64,000 nucleotides of DNA, taken from the NCBI RefSeq assembly GCF_030867095.1, contig NC_081837.1:16696501-16760500 (forward strand), in the 5' to 3' direction. The stretch is from Alligator mississippiensis. Its lineage: Eukaryota; Chordata; Crocodylia; Alligatoridae. Below the pieces are notes generated by a model that did not search any database, was not told the origin of the DNA, and saw only the letters and a list, made by a program, of their open reading frames with translations. Of the stretch, positions 42,580 through 49,233 are shown piece after piece (positions within the stretch are counted from its first letter, which is position 1; every line of letters begins with the position of its first letter). The translations under genes were made by a program, and so were the position numbers.

Positions 42580-45500
42580 TGTGTACATGTGTGTGTGTGT
42601 GGGGGGACTAGCCCCAAGGTTTATGATTACAGTGTTTCAATCCGCCTAATAAACTAGAATTTTAAGGATCCCAAGTTGGACATTTGTAGCCAACATTAGG
42701 CCATACTGGTAGTGTATATGCACAAATGTGCTAAAATATTCACAATATTTTGAGGTAGGTTTGGGGTTTTTTTCAGACCCATACCATGAACCAAAGTCTG
42801 TGTTGCAGTAGCACCAAATAGCCTTGATGGAGTAAGGCCTGTGGTAGATTTGGCCCTATGACTAACGCTACATTGCTAAATCCTTGAGTAAACCTGAAAG
42901 TACAAGCCTGTGGATTAGCTAGATCAAATCTTGCAAAGGCCTGTGTGACTCACACTGATTACATTCCTGCTGCATAAAGGGTGCAATCACTTTGGGAAGG
43001 TTCTGCATTTCTTAAGGAGCAGCTGTCACTCACTAGGCCACGTGAAGAAAGCTGTAATTAGAAGTCACATTAATCCTCCTCATGTGCTAACTGCTGCACT
43101 TTCTGCCCAGTACAATACAAAAAGAGAAACCATCTCTGTAACCCTTGGAAAATTCACCCTGATACCAAGGTGCTGAATACAATCTACAATCCAAACAACT
43201 TCTTGTATACTGGCCAGATGCATTAAGGAGAGGTCTATTTTCATCAATCTGTCTTGTCTAGGGCCAGTTCATTTAATCTGTTCAAGCCCATAACCTCTAA
43301 AGTGGCTGCTTTGGTCCTTCATCTGCAGCAAAGGGTCCTACAGGATCAGCTGTTCTTCCTTTTACCTTGAAGCTGCCAAGAAAAGGACTTGTTTGGGAAG
43401 CCTCTTATACAGCCCTCAGAATTTGGGCAAGATAATTACCTCTTCCCACTTGTGCTGCTTGCTCAGCTGTTGGTACCTGCCACGCCAAGATCTCAACCTT
43501 CTTTATTCTGAGTGAGTACCCAGTGCAGGCATCCATGTTGAAGTTGTTTAACTGCCCTTAGTAGTCATTCTTCCAATACATTGGAGTCAGAGGAGTATGC
43601 TGAGGACGCTGTTACTGACAATTAGAAGCTCAATGCTGATGCCAACAGAGTCAGATTTGTTTCAGGATGGCCTTTTGAAAAGTAGTATTAGCCTTAACCA
43701 CCTGCATCATTTAATTATAAATGCTGTCATAAAAGTTACGGAAGAGTCTGCCTAGGCAAATAAGTTCATCTACAGTACTTAGTACTCAACCCTGTGTTCT
43801 TCTAAGATTATAGAATCACCTGATGTCATATTGACTTCCATAAACTTGATTTTGGCCTGCTAAGACCTAATTGTTTAGCAGTTCTAACTAGGTGACTGAG
43901 CTTTTGCACCATTTACAGATGGGTTCAGGAGAACAATATCCAAAGTCCAGATCTCCAAGCATCCCATCTACCCAAGAAACCCTTGGCCCCATACAAGAGG
44001 TTAGTCGCAGCAAATTCCATGACTACAGATACCTGTTACCATACAGTACAAAGCCAATTAGCCCTTCCTCTTGCCAGATAAAATCAAAGATGCTTGGGGC
44101 CAATGTCTGCCACATGGCCATAATCCTAACCAGGACACTGAAGGAGGCCTTTTTATCCTTTTCTTTTTACCAAAGCAATGGCCACAGTAATCAAAGATCA
44201 TCTTAGTCTTCCACACAAGAAAAACCTACCTCACAATATCCTGTGCCATGCAGGGACTGAGGACTGGAAGCACCATATATATACACTGAGCTTGGCAGTT
44301 GCAGCAGCTGCCCTATGCACAGGCTGGATGTGAAGGCAATTGCTACCATGTTCCTCTGGCCACTGGCTCCAGTTGCTATTTTTCTTCGCACAGACACTGG
44401 ATGTATGGTGCAGTTTCAGTTGTGACTTGTACGGAGGCCAGTGCTTTTCTTCAGTGACAGATCTTATGTGCATCAGAACAAGGTTGCTGATTCTTGCTAT
44501 TTTAATCATCGCCCTTACACATCATTTAGTGTTTTTCTTAAAGGCCTAGGTTCTAGTGTCATATGAATATGTATAAATCTCAGGTTTCACTTATTTTTTT
44601 AAGGAAGAAAGATAGGGCAGAATGGCACTTTAGAGACTAACTAGTTCAGAGAAGCATGAGCATTTTTAAGCAACTACCTGCTTCATAAGGTGATAGGAAT
44701 GGACACTCCAAACACTTTAAAGTTTATTTTTAGCCCTTTCAGTTGCAAAGAAGTTTTAAAAGTACTGAGCACACCCTGAAAGTGCTAGAAAGTAAATCAA
44801 AAAGGAGCCTGAAGCATTTTTGGCCCTTAAAACTGTGAATTTTAAGGAGCGTTGTTGCAGATACGACGGTTCAGGAAATGCCAGAGAGGCATGGATTTTT
44901 TGTGATATCTTTCGTTAGACCACTGCATAGTTGGGCAAGCTGGCAGACAAGCCCTCGGGCATCAGGTGCCCTTCCTCAGGTCATAATTTTTAAGGTAAAT
45001 TTCACCATTGTTGTGGGCAGGGGAAGGGATTTTGTTGACAGTGCTGATCCTCTGAGCAAAAAGCATTCCCATTGCCCAGAAGTTTTATGCACTCATTATG
45101 CAAATCAGATCTAACTTCTCATTCTGCCTAGCGGCAGCACTGCCCTATTCAACTACTTCCTCTGTACCTTTCACAAATTACTTCTGCTTTTAAAAGATTT
45201 GTTTGTAGCCTCTCTGAACCCTTAAGATTTAGCTTTTGTTTTTCAAATTAGTTATACAGCTGTTTCTTAGTTCAGAAAACTCCCTGAACAGCTTCTAAAA
45301 CTCAAGAGAATTTAGGCCATTCTACCCATTTTTTCATTAAAAAAACCCAAAAACCAACAGACAAAATGAAAAAGAATCCAATTCAGCAGTAAATTATAGT
45401 TTACAGGAACAGCCTGGGAGGCATAAATTGTGATTTTATCTCTGGACAACTGAGCTGGGTATTAAAGACCCTTGCAGCATAGTCATTATATGGTTTTCAC

Positions 45501-48046
45501 AATAATCTGTGTGGGTCTGCAGTAAGATGCAAAAGGTCTTGCTGTTGGTCAACTGAACAAATTGTTTGAAGCTTTGGAAGATGAAATGGGTCAAAGAAGA
45601 GACTTTTGTCTTATAAAGTGATCTGAAGAATTAAAAATTGAAGACTCAAGATCAACCAAGGATTTTATAAACTAGAACAGAACAAGTTTGAAGAGAGGAC
45701 CCTGAAATGGATAGCCAAACAGAAGGAGAGGTCATGAATTCAGAGGATTGGCCAGACACAGCACTGGTGATATCAATAACATTGTCACCAAGCCTCTGTT
45801 GTCTATTCTGCATCATAAGTGGTTCAAGATATTTTTTCATCGCTCAGACTGATGAATCTCCACAGAATTTTCCTCTGCAACTTTTTACAGTATAGATTCC
45901 CCTCCCACCCGCAAAAAAAGAGAGAAAGATTGTAAACTGTCATAACTGTCTTGCATCTTTAAGGGCTGCAACATTTAACTAAGGCAACACAGAGCTTCCA
46001 TTAAAGATTACCACCCTCGGTTCCACTCAAAGTAGTGTCCTCTGAAGATTCAGATCTAAACGAGAAGCTTGCTTGCCTGTTAGAAGCCAGCATTTGCCTA
46101 TTGATCTTACTCTAGTCTAACCATTTTGAACCACTACAGTGCAGCATACATCTTATCAACTGCTGGATGTATGATTTCATTCCTGTTGGCTCCAGCTTTA
46201 AACTAAAGGTCATTAGCCAAATTAATTATCCTCTCTTTTTTCCCCCCTGCTCCTGACAACAATGGGAGAATTGATTGCAAAAGTGACTTAAGAAAAAGGG
46301 AATGAGGGCAAAACACAGATGCTATTGACTGGTTACCACCCGTGGTTCCTTTATATTAGATCATATCATACCATAACAATTTGATCAAGTCCAGGCATCT
46401 CCTCCAAATGGAAAATGACCTATACATATATGGAACAACATGCCAGCACCAATTTTAATTAAATATAGGTGGATTACAGCAATATACTAAAGCACAATGT
46501 TTTGATCTATCTTGGACTACAGAATCATAGAAAAATAGGGCAGAAAGGGAACTCAAGAGGTCACCTAGTCCAGCCTCCTACTCAAGACAGACTATCCCCA
46601 TTTAAACCACCCCAGACAAGTGTTTGTCTACAATAAACTGAAACCATCATAGTCACTGCATATGGCAACAGGATGACTGTTCTCTGAAGATTTCTCATAT
46701 GTGATTGCTATTAATACCACAATGATTATGTATTTAGTGCTTTTTAGTGCTTTGCAAACATCAACAATGAAGTCAAGATCATCAAGTGGCATTGATGCCA
46801 GTAGACTGAGGCACCCAAATTGAGGACTCTCTCTCCAGAAACCTATATTCCAATCTTCAGGAGAAGAGTAGCTACATATTCCTCTAGGTGATATGGAATT
46901 AGGTGATCCAATAGCCATAAAACAAAATGGCACAGATAGCTGCATAAACTTATAAGCAAAGTCTACAAGCTGCTAAGAGCTTACACTCTAACAAAACATG
47001 GAGAAAGGATGGGAGGGGAGGGGGAACGGAAGACATTCTCAAGTTCTCAATCATGTCCTGTCATACAAGAAGAGCAGTGGACAACAACAAAGACGATGTA
47101 ACAGTTTTTTTCCCCACCCAGACTGAGAGGAAGGGCAATATATTGTGATATTTTTTATACAGGTGGACTATGTTACTTTGGAGAAGGCATCATAGGATCC
47201 AGAGAATATGCAGTCTTAAAGACACTGCCAAACCAGGATCCCAGGCTCTTTGCACTAGTTAAATTAAGAAACTGCAAGCATACCCACCAATTTTTTACTC
47301 TTTGGGACTCAAAGTAAAAGTGCTCTCGTTGAAAACCACAGGTGTGCAGGATTATCAACACAACACTTACAGTTTTAAGGTGCAATTCTACTCTGAAAAG
47401 TGACTGTTCACATGGCACCTTCTTCCCTGCCAGATATGTGCCCTGTGTATGCTCAGAGTCAGATCTGCTGACTTCACTGACCAAAGCAACCTTTTAATAT
47501 ATATTTTTACTGCAGCTACAGGAGAGTTAGATGGATTCATTCTGCCTTATGTACCATTAAGACTACATATGCTAGAGACTTGTTGAATGAGTTGCATGTG
47601 CCTGATTTCAACAACTGTTATCAGACTGTACATTGGAGCATTTTCTTTTGCATCAACCTTTGCCCTTGCAGGTACCAAGCCTGTAAACTATGGTACCATA
47701 AAATATAAGGCTAACACCAATCCTATGTCATTATCAAAGCACGTAAGGCACCACAACCCCAATTAATAACCACAGGATTAGTGGGGTTGACAAAGAACCA
47801 ATCAGCTCCTTGGCAACTATTCTGTTCCTATTCTGCTTTACTAACAAGGGGTTCCAGGACCAGAGATGCTGAGTGTACACCAAGAGGCTCCATGTTCTTA
47901 CCAGAAACTAAGGAAGAAAGCAAGGAAAGGAAATCCCTTCAATACTAAATCTAAACAGAAAAATAGTAATTGGGAAGGATTTGTTACCTGCCAAAGCTTG
48001 GTTCACTTTGCTAGACTTCGGCATCACAACTGGCAGATTTGGAACA
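13337..48046 (-). CDS. DTX2: Deltex E3 ubiquitin ligase 2, C-terminal part (7 spliced exons, 5' partial)
   Basis: Spliced in the order 48046-47988, 35531-35400, 18985-18915, 15199-15041, 14917-14756, 13871-13782, 13561-13337; all junctions are GT-AG and the phases agree. The product begins in the linker after the WWE domains ([23 protein letters not shown]), then a [12 protein letters not shown] helix, a RING (DCIICMEKL ... CPSCK) and a Deltex C-terminal domain ending [12 protein letters not shown]2 rather than DTX1/DTX4 is indicated by [36 protein letters not shown] and the TEDCL ending. Deltex proteins are RING-type E3 ligases linked to Notch signalling; their RING-DTC module binds NAD+/ADP-ribose and can ubiquitinate ADP-ribosylated targets. 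About 300 C-terminal residues are encoded here. The N-terminal WWE exon(s), which bind the Notch ankyrin region or poly-ADP-ribose, lie beyond 64000. Confidence 0.95.
13782..13871 (-). CDS. DTX2: DTX2 DTC exon (GPEHPNPG ... [11 protein letters not shown])
   Basis: 90 nt, 30 complete codons, acceptor CTGTTGCAG/G and donor AAG/GTAACT. It encodes [19 protein letters not shown] and DNEKGKK, near-invariant in all Deltex DTC domains; the ARGFPR segment lines the ADP-ribose/NAD pocket in known structures. Confidence 0.95.
13872..14755 (-). other. DTX2: DTX2 intron within the DTC domain
   Basis: An 884-nt phase-0 intron with GT-AG ends. I see no repeat with recognisable termini and no extra exon in it. 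The neighbouring introns at 13562-13781 and 14918-15040 are only 220 and 123 nt. Confidence 0.7.
14756..14917 (-). CDS. DTX2: DTX2 RING exon 2 and start of DTC domain
   Basis: 162 nt, 54 complete codons, acceptor CCTCACAG/G and donor CAG/GTACTT. It opens with [10 protein letters not shown], giving the last two RING cysteines (Cys6 and Cys9 of the exon). It then runs through [15 protein letters not shown] into the Deltex C-terminal domain ([22 protein letters not shown]). The CGTI-IVY and GIQ blocks are DTX2-like. The next intron begins directly after GIQ. Confidence 0.95.
15041..15199 (-). CDS. DTX2: DTX2 RING exon 1 (CIICMEKL)
   Basis: 159 nt, 53 complete codons (phase 0 on both sides), acceptor TGATTCAAG/G and donor AAG/GTACTG. 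It carries the first six zinc ligands of the RING: Cys2 and Cys5 (DCIIC), Cys35 and His37 (KCQH), His40 and Cys43 (HLLC), counted from the exon start. The Deltex-typical AMYTNGNK follows. All ligands are intact, so the E2-binding fold should be functional. Confidence 0.95.
16265..16582. mobile_element. Nonautonomous hAT element (318 bp), CAGGGGTGGGC family
   Basis: Flanked by a perfect 8-bp duplication AGCTACAG (16257-16264 and 16583-16590). Termini are inverted: CAGGGGTGGGCAAAATG on the left, CAGGGGTGGGCAATTAT when the right end is read in reverse. The 8-bp duplication and the CAGGGGTGGGCAA ends indicate hAT. No transposase. 56478-57183 has very similar ends. Confidence 0.8.
17114..17237. 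repeat. Inverted near-identical copy of 16321-16443
   Basis: Reverse-complementing this ~124-bp block reproduces the interior of the hAT MITE at 16321-16443 with only a few differences by eye. It lacks both MITE termini. The two arms are about 670 bp apart and could form a long hairpin. Confidence 0.75.
17361..17690 (-). mobile_element. CR1 LINE 3' fragment
   Basis: Reads ATCATAGGAAAGTATGGCTG then GGAAAGGGACCTCAC, continuing through the typical CR1 3' consensus in the minus orientation up to 'agaccaccctttaggtatttgaagactg'. It is abutted directly by the next CR1 fragment at 17691. Confidence 0.75.
17691..18740 (-). mobile_element. CR1 LINE 3' portion, interrupted by a hAT MITE
   Basis: Minus-strand CR1: begins AATCATAGGAAATTAGGGTT and GGAAGGGACCTCAGG, then the 3' UTR and the C-terminal coding region. 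Minus-strand frames include [23 protein letters not shown] and, further upstream, [10 protein letters not shown] and [10 protein letters not shown], the usual CR1 ORF2 C-terminus. Stops and frame breaks show it is inactive. 17983-18214 is a later insertion. Confidence 0.8.
17983..18214. mobile_element. hAT-like MITE (232 bp) nested in CR1
   Basis: Splits the CR1 at the consensus 'tagctccatcctctttgg'. Ends are inverted: CAGTGGTGACTGGT on the left, CACAGGTGACTGGT for the right end in reverse. Flanks AGCTCCTT / AACTCCAT are a decayed 8-bp duplication (6 of 8). Contains long G runs near 18165-18186. Confidence 0.65.
18915..18985 (-). CDS. DTX2: DTX2 pre-RING helix exon ([15 protein letters not shown])
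   Basis: 71 nt with acceptor TTGTTCAG/CAG and donor GAG/GTGAGT. It encodes [23 protein letters not shown], equivalent to the EPEQVIKNYTEELKVPPDE block that leads into the RING in human DTX2. It ends on a complete codon. The acceptor is a tandem CAGCAG (NAGNAG), so use of the second AG (exon start 18982) would drop one alanine. Confidence 0.92.
19195..19300 (-). repeat. CR1/L3-type 3' end fragment
   Basis: The run GGGGTTATAAAGCTATAAGA, GACCAGTGATCATCTAATCT, then GGCTTCTTGTCTAACACTGG resembles the 3' tail of a CR1/L3 subfamily common in turtles and crocodilians. Boundaries are approximate. Confidence 0.5.
20813..20857 (-). CDS. DTX2: Candidate 45-nt cassette exon of DTX2
   Basis: A 45-nt segment bounded by a strong acceptor (TATTTCCCTTTACAG) and a strong donor (G/GTAAGG). 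It begins with two bases and ends with one, exactly matching the phase of the intron it lies in, and has no stop. Inclusion would insert 15 residues ([15 protein letters not shown]) in the basic linker just before the PELVVRKY helix and the RING. I do not recognise this peptide from known DTX2 proteins, so it may be a lineage-specific optional exon or a chance match. It is not needed for a continuous frame. Confidence 0.4.
23090..24918 (+). mobile_element. CR1 LINE, degraded copy
   Basis: Covers ORF2 from before the RT domain to the 3' end (GGTCGGACTTGATGATCTGC and tandem ACTATGAA at 24900-24918). Frames include [50 protein letters not shown] then a stop where KAFDT should follow, and KFTDDIKM then a stop where FADDTK is expected. 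Several frame breaks follow. The 5' endonuclease region is absent. Confidence 0.9.
23547..23969 (+). pseudogene. CR1 reverse transcriptase fragment
   Basis: Longest open piece of the degraded CR1. It has the RT fingers ([26 protein letters not shown]) and the start of motif A (VDVVFLDFR), ending at a TAG in place of the lysine before AFDT. It lacks the catalytic FADD, so it cannot be active. Confidence 0.85.
25370..25475 (+). repeat. MIR/L2-like fragment
   Basis: 'tgtgtgacctcaggcaagttac', then 'tgtgcttctgtaaaatagg', matches the L2/MIR block 'tgtgacctt-gggcaagtcact ... tctgtaaaatgggg'. Approximate ends. Confidence 0.5.
26394..27346 (+). mobile_element. CR1 LINE with large internal deletion
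   Basis: Starts inside ORF2 and ends with the CR1 3' UTR (GGGTCAGGCTAGATTATC) and ACTATGAAACTATGA. Relative to the copy at 51731-53545 about 1 kb is missing between '[10 protein letters not shown]' and '[10 protein letters not shown]'. The sequence AGAAGTCCT occurs just before it (26385-26393) and just after it (27347-27355), possibly a target duplication. Confidence 0.85.
26397..27251 (+). CDS. CR1 ORF2 remnant with RT palm deleted but frame open
   Basis: An uninterrupted 284-codon frame with stop at 27249-27251; no Met start is assigned because the element is 5' truncated. It reads [45 protein letters not shown] and then directly [17 protein letters not shown] and the C-terminal [18 protein letters not shown]. 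The segment lost equals roughly residues 100-430 of the 51740 frame and includes RT motifs A, B and the FADD site. Any product would have no polymerase activity. Confidence 0.75.
   Translation, partial: WKGGAITKEEYSSSVRECRRAIRKARAERELRLASRIKDNKKSFFKYIGSKKRALDNVGPLQDLNGNLVATPDEKANIFNSFFASVFLNRDRDLPPARGRDNLGEPSSLYQAWVSADVVRDLLEGLDIFKSAGPDALHPRVLRAGVQYWAPHFKKDVASLDRVQRRATCLVRKQQDRPYKERLMDLNLFSLDKRRLRGDLVAAYKLIRGDHQQIGRTLFSPAPPGVMRNNGNKLMENRFRLEIRRKYFTVRVARIWNQLPREVVLTPTLGKFKKRLDDHLSGVL
33880..34050 (+). repeat. Interspersed repeat terminus (unclassified)
   Basis: CCTGAGGAAGGGCAAGCAGG, then AAGCTTGCAAATAAAGAC, then AGTTGGTCTAATAAAA and AATATCACC. A related copy in the opposite orientation lies at 44865-44990. 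The type is common in reptile genomes, but I cannot assign a superfamily from sequence alone. Confidence 0.5.
35400..35531 (-). CDS. DTX2: DTX2 linker exon ([14 protein letters not shown])
   Basis: 132 nt: two bases completing Gly, 43 codons, one trailing base. Acceptor CCCTTGTAG/G and donor G/GTAGTT. The frame [23 protein letters not shown], then a basic stretch (KEGRKLTKK) aligns with the DTX2 block MTSVLMSAIGLPVCLS and the Lys/Arg-rich segment before the RING. The trailing G joins either CA of the exon at 18985 (Ala) or GC of the candidate exon at 20857 (Gly); both keep frame. Confidence 0.9.
35770..35890. repeat. Ancient interspersed repeat
   Basis: 'cacttaagcacgtgagca', 'actggtttcaatgggatc', 'tcactcacatgaataa' and 'aagcacatgcttaat' follow the order of an old amniote repeat with alternating aagcacgtg/cacatgctt blocks. 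No termini or target duplication are visible. Confidence 0.4.
36155..36486. mobile_element. Nonautonomous hAT element (332 bp), TTTCTCAACC family
   Basis: Perfect 8-bp duplication GACTAGAA (36147-36154 and 36487-36494). Ends are inverted: CAGTGTTTCTCAACCCG and, from the right, CAGTGGTTCTCAACCTT. The left part GGGTCGCGACCCAAAAGT is the familiar hAT/Charlie-type subterminal sequence. No transposase frame. Confidence 0.85.
37144..37658. mobile_element. Harbinger-like MITE (515 bp) with TTA target duplication
   Basis: TTA flanks both ends (37141-37143, 37659-37661). Termini: GGCTAAGTACAGACATT on the left and GGCTAAGAACAGACATT in reverse from the right. Both continue through GGGGAGGTT-type sequence to TTCAAAATGGC, an inverted repeat of about 50 bp. 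The interior is a C/G-skewed run; no transposase. Confidence 0.8.
38320..38456. repeat. Foldback repeat with perfect 22-bp palindromic centre
   Basis: 38366-38387 and 38389-38410 are exact reverse complements around a single central C at 38388. Outer arms (about 38326-38365 and 38411-38456) are also inverted but diverged, sharing atcag-gtccc-tgcttaaaa. A second short hairpin (38281-38311, AATTACAGC ... GCTGTAATT) lies just left. Confidence 0.75.
39769..39966. mobile_element. Possible hAT-like MITE (198 bp)
   Basis: Exact 8-bp repeat AATTTTGG on both sides (39761-39768, 39967-39974). The ends are only weakly inverted (GAGTGGGGTGTGCCCC against GGGGGTGACACAGGGG), so the identification rests mainly on the duplication. 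Confidence 0.4.
40479..41478. mobile_element. Foldback hAT MITE (1000 bp), TAGGGGTGCACC family
   Basis: Ends TAGGGGTGCACCAATA and, in reverse from the right, TAGAGTTGCACCAATA. Flanks CTTTGCAA (40471-40478) and CTTAGCAA (41479-41486) form an 8-bp duplication with one mismatch. Inside the AT-rich ends is a GC-rich core whose halves are largely reverse complements: TGCGGGGCTTTTCTTGC near 40776 matches GCAAGAAAAGCCCCGCA near 41075. Same family as 62357-63382. Open frames in the core are by-products of its composition. Confidence 0.85.
40686..40707 (+). repeat. Poly-G tract (22 G)
   Basis: An uninterrupted run of 22 G inside the foldback hAT element. It could form a G-quadruplex and its length is prone to sequencing error. 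Confidence 0.9.
41882..42692 (+). mobile_element. Probable solo LTR of an endogenous retrovirus (811 bp)
   Basis: Begins TGTAACC and ends GTAGCCA, flanked by ACAT on both sides (41878-41881, 42693-42696), the 4-bp duplication typical of gammaretrovirus-like insertions. A TATA-like AGATAAAAGG lies near 42352 and a poly(A) signal AATAAA at 42648-42653, the order expected in an LTR. A (TG)n run sits between them. No internal retroviral genes are next to it, consistent with LTR-LTR recombination. Identified from structure only. Confidence 0.6.
42537..42600 (+). repeat. (TG)n microsatellite
   Basis: About 15 TG units, a short (CG)n run, then more TG units and a G run. It lies inside the putative LTR downstream of its TATA-like box. 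Confidence 0.95.
44590..44700 (+). repeat. Interspersed repeat fragment (unclassified)
   Basis: 'gcactttagagactaactag', 'ttcagagaagcatgagc' and 'aactacctgcttcataagg' form the pattern 'actttagagactaac...catgagc...ctgcttcatcag' that recurs in reptile genomes at ends of DNA-transposon-type repeats. Confidence 0.45.
44865..44990 (-). repeat. Interspersed repeat terminus, inverted relative to 33880
   Basis: Read on the minus strand it gives CCTGAGGAAGGGCACCTGAT, GCCCGAGGGCTTG, AACTATGCAGTGGTCTAACG and AAAGATATCAC. This is the same order of blocks as 33880-34050 in the opposite orientation. Confidence 0.55.
46521..46635 (-). mobile_element. CR1 LINE 3' end fragment
   Basis: AGAATCATAGAAAAATAGGG, CAGAAAGGGAACTCAAGAGG, TCACCTAGTCCAGCCTCC: the CR1 3' terminal consensus in minus orientation, about 115 bp. 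Confidence 0.75.
47988..48046 (-). CDS. DTX2: DTX2 linker exon ([14 protein letters not shown])
   Basis: 59 nt with acceptor TTTCTCCCCAG/T and donor G/GTAACA. The frame [20 protein letters not shown] corresponds to the DTX2 linker after the Pro/Ser-rich region (human has a PKPSRVQQALAG block). It takes two bases from the missing upstream exon and leaves one base, which makes Gly with the GC of the next exon. Short but specific because both flanks and both phases fit. Confidence 0.85.
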
Positions 48047-48545
48047 CTGGGGAGAAACAAAAACACAGAAACAAAATGTTTAACATCACTGTACAGATGA
48101 TTAAAATGAGAGAGGCAGTTGAACAACACATGATGTTCCTTCCAGTTGCCACTTACTATTGATCATGATTTGGTGTCCATAGTAGCCAGGGTAACTAACA
48201 AAGTCAACAACTGCAGAATTATGGATAGTAGTAATAGTATATTATCAAGTCATACATATACATTGAAGGAGAACATTGAATTCTTGGGCTGTGATGCTGA
48301 GAAACTCCATTTATCATTTTAGTCTAGGACAGACTATTAACCAAAGCCCTTGTGACAGCACAAAGACAATCCAGTCAATGAGAATAAACCCTGTTAATAG
48401 AAGGTAATAGCTCAGCTGGACATCCACATGGCAACTGACACCTCAAAAAACTTCACTGAAATGAAGCCAGCTTTAAGCTGGAGGGAGGCAATGGAGACAG
48501 AAGAGAAAATTCTGGAGCTAAGTTAATTTTATAAAAAAGGTCATG

Positions 48546-48660
48546 GCACTTTTAGGCTGGGATTTTCAGCATAGCTTAGAAACAGTTCAGTGCCCAAATC
48601 CCACTGATTATCAGCATGACATTGGTGCCCTACTACCTGAGGCTGCTTTGAAAAATCACG
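48546..48660. repeat. Ancient repeat fragment
   Basis: GGCTGGGATTTTCAGCATAG, then 'cagtgcccaaatcccactga', then 'gaggctgctttgaaaaatc' follows an old amniote repeat with 'gattttcaaaggcac ... ctttgaaaatc' symmetry. Low-confidence family match by eye. Confidence 0.35.
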
Positions 48661-49233
48661 CATCCAAAAGGAATATCAAACAGATTCGCGTATTCATTTT
48701 CGTCTGCCTCCCTGCCAGTTCTTCCAGAGCAATAAAAGCAGGTCTCAGGGCCTGGGACACATGCATACTTGCCAAGGGAATCTCTGGATTTCTTCTGGCC
48801 TGGAACCAGTTCAGCCACTGTCAATATCAGATTCAAAATAATGCACAAAGCAGATTTTCTCTGAACATATTTTTAGTGGCCTACACCCCCGCCCCTCCTT
48901 CTATTTCCTTTCTGCCTGTCCATACCTTGACACACTCCAGCATAAAAAGAAACGACAGGATCAATGAAGGCGGCGGTGGATAAGGTTCTGTGGTCTGGGC
49001 TACACTGGAAGGCAGGCAAGATGATCATGTTGGTTATTTAAATTCCTTATGCCGGTGCTTTCCCCTCACTTCCCCCTCCCCTTCAGTGGTTGTGTTTTCC
49101 CCTTAGACTAAAGCTACCCACAATTTTGCAATCTATTCAAAATGATGCAAATTACTGTTCCAAAAGCCAGATCCTGAACCCACTGAATTCAACAGACTGA
49201 CTCAGAGCCCAAAGCCCTCTTCATCTTTCACAC

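Larger units (their letters stand above)
35532..47987 (-). other. DTX2: 12.5-kb DTX2 intron
   Basis: A phase-1 intron rich in nonautonomous elements: an ancient repeat (35770-35890), hAT elements (36155-36486, 39769-39966, 40479-41478), a Harbinger-like MITE (37144-37658), a foldback (38320-38456), a solo LTR (41882-42692), unclassified repeat pieces (44590-44700, 44865-44990) and a CR1 end (46521-46635). 42693-44589, 44991-46520 and 46636-47987 hold nothing recognised. Confidence 0.7.
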
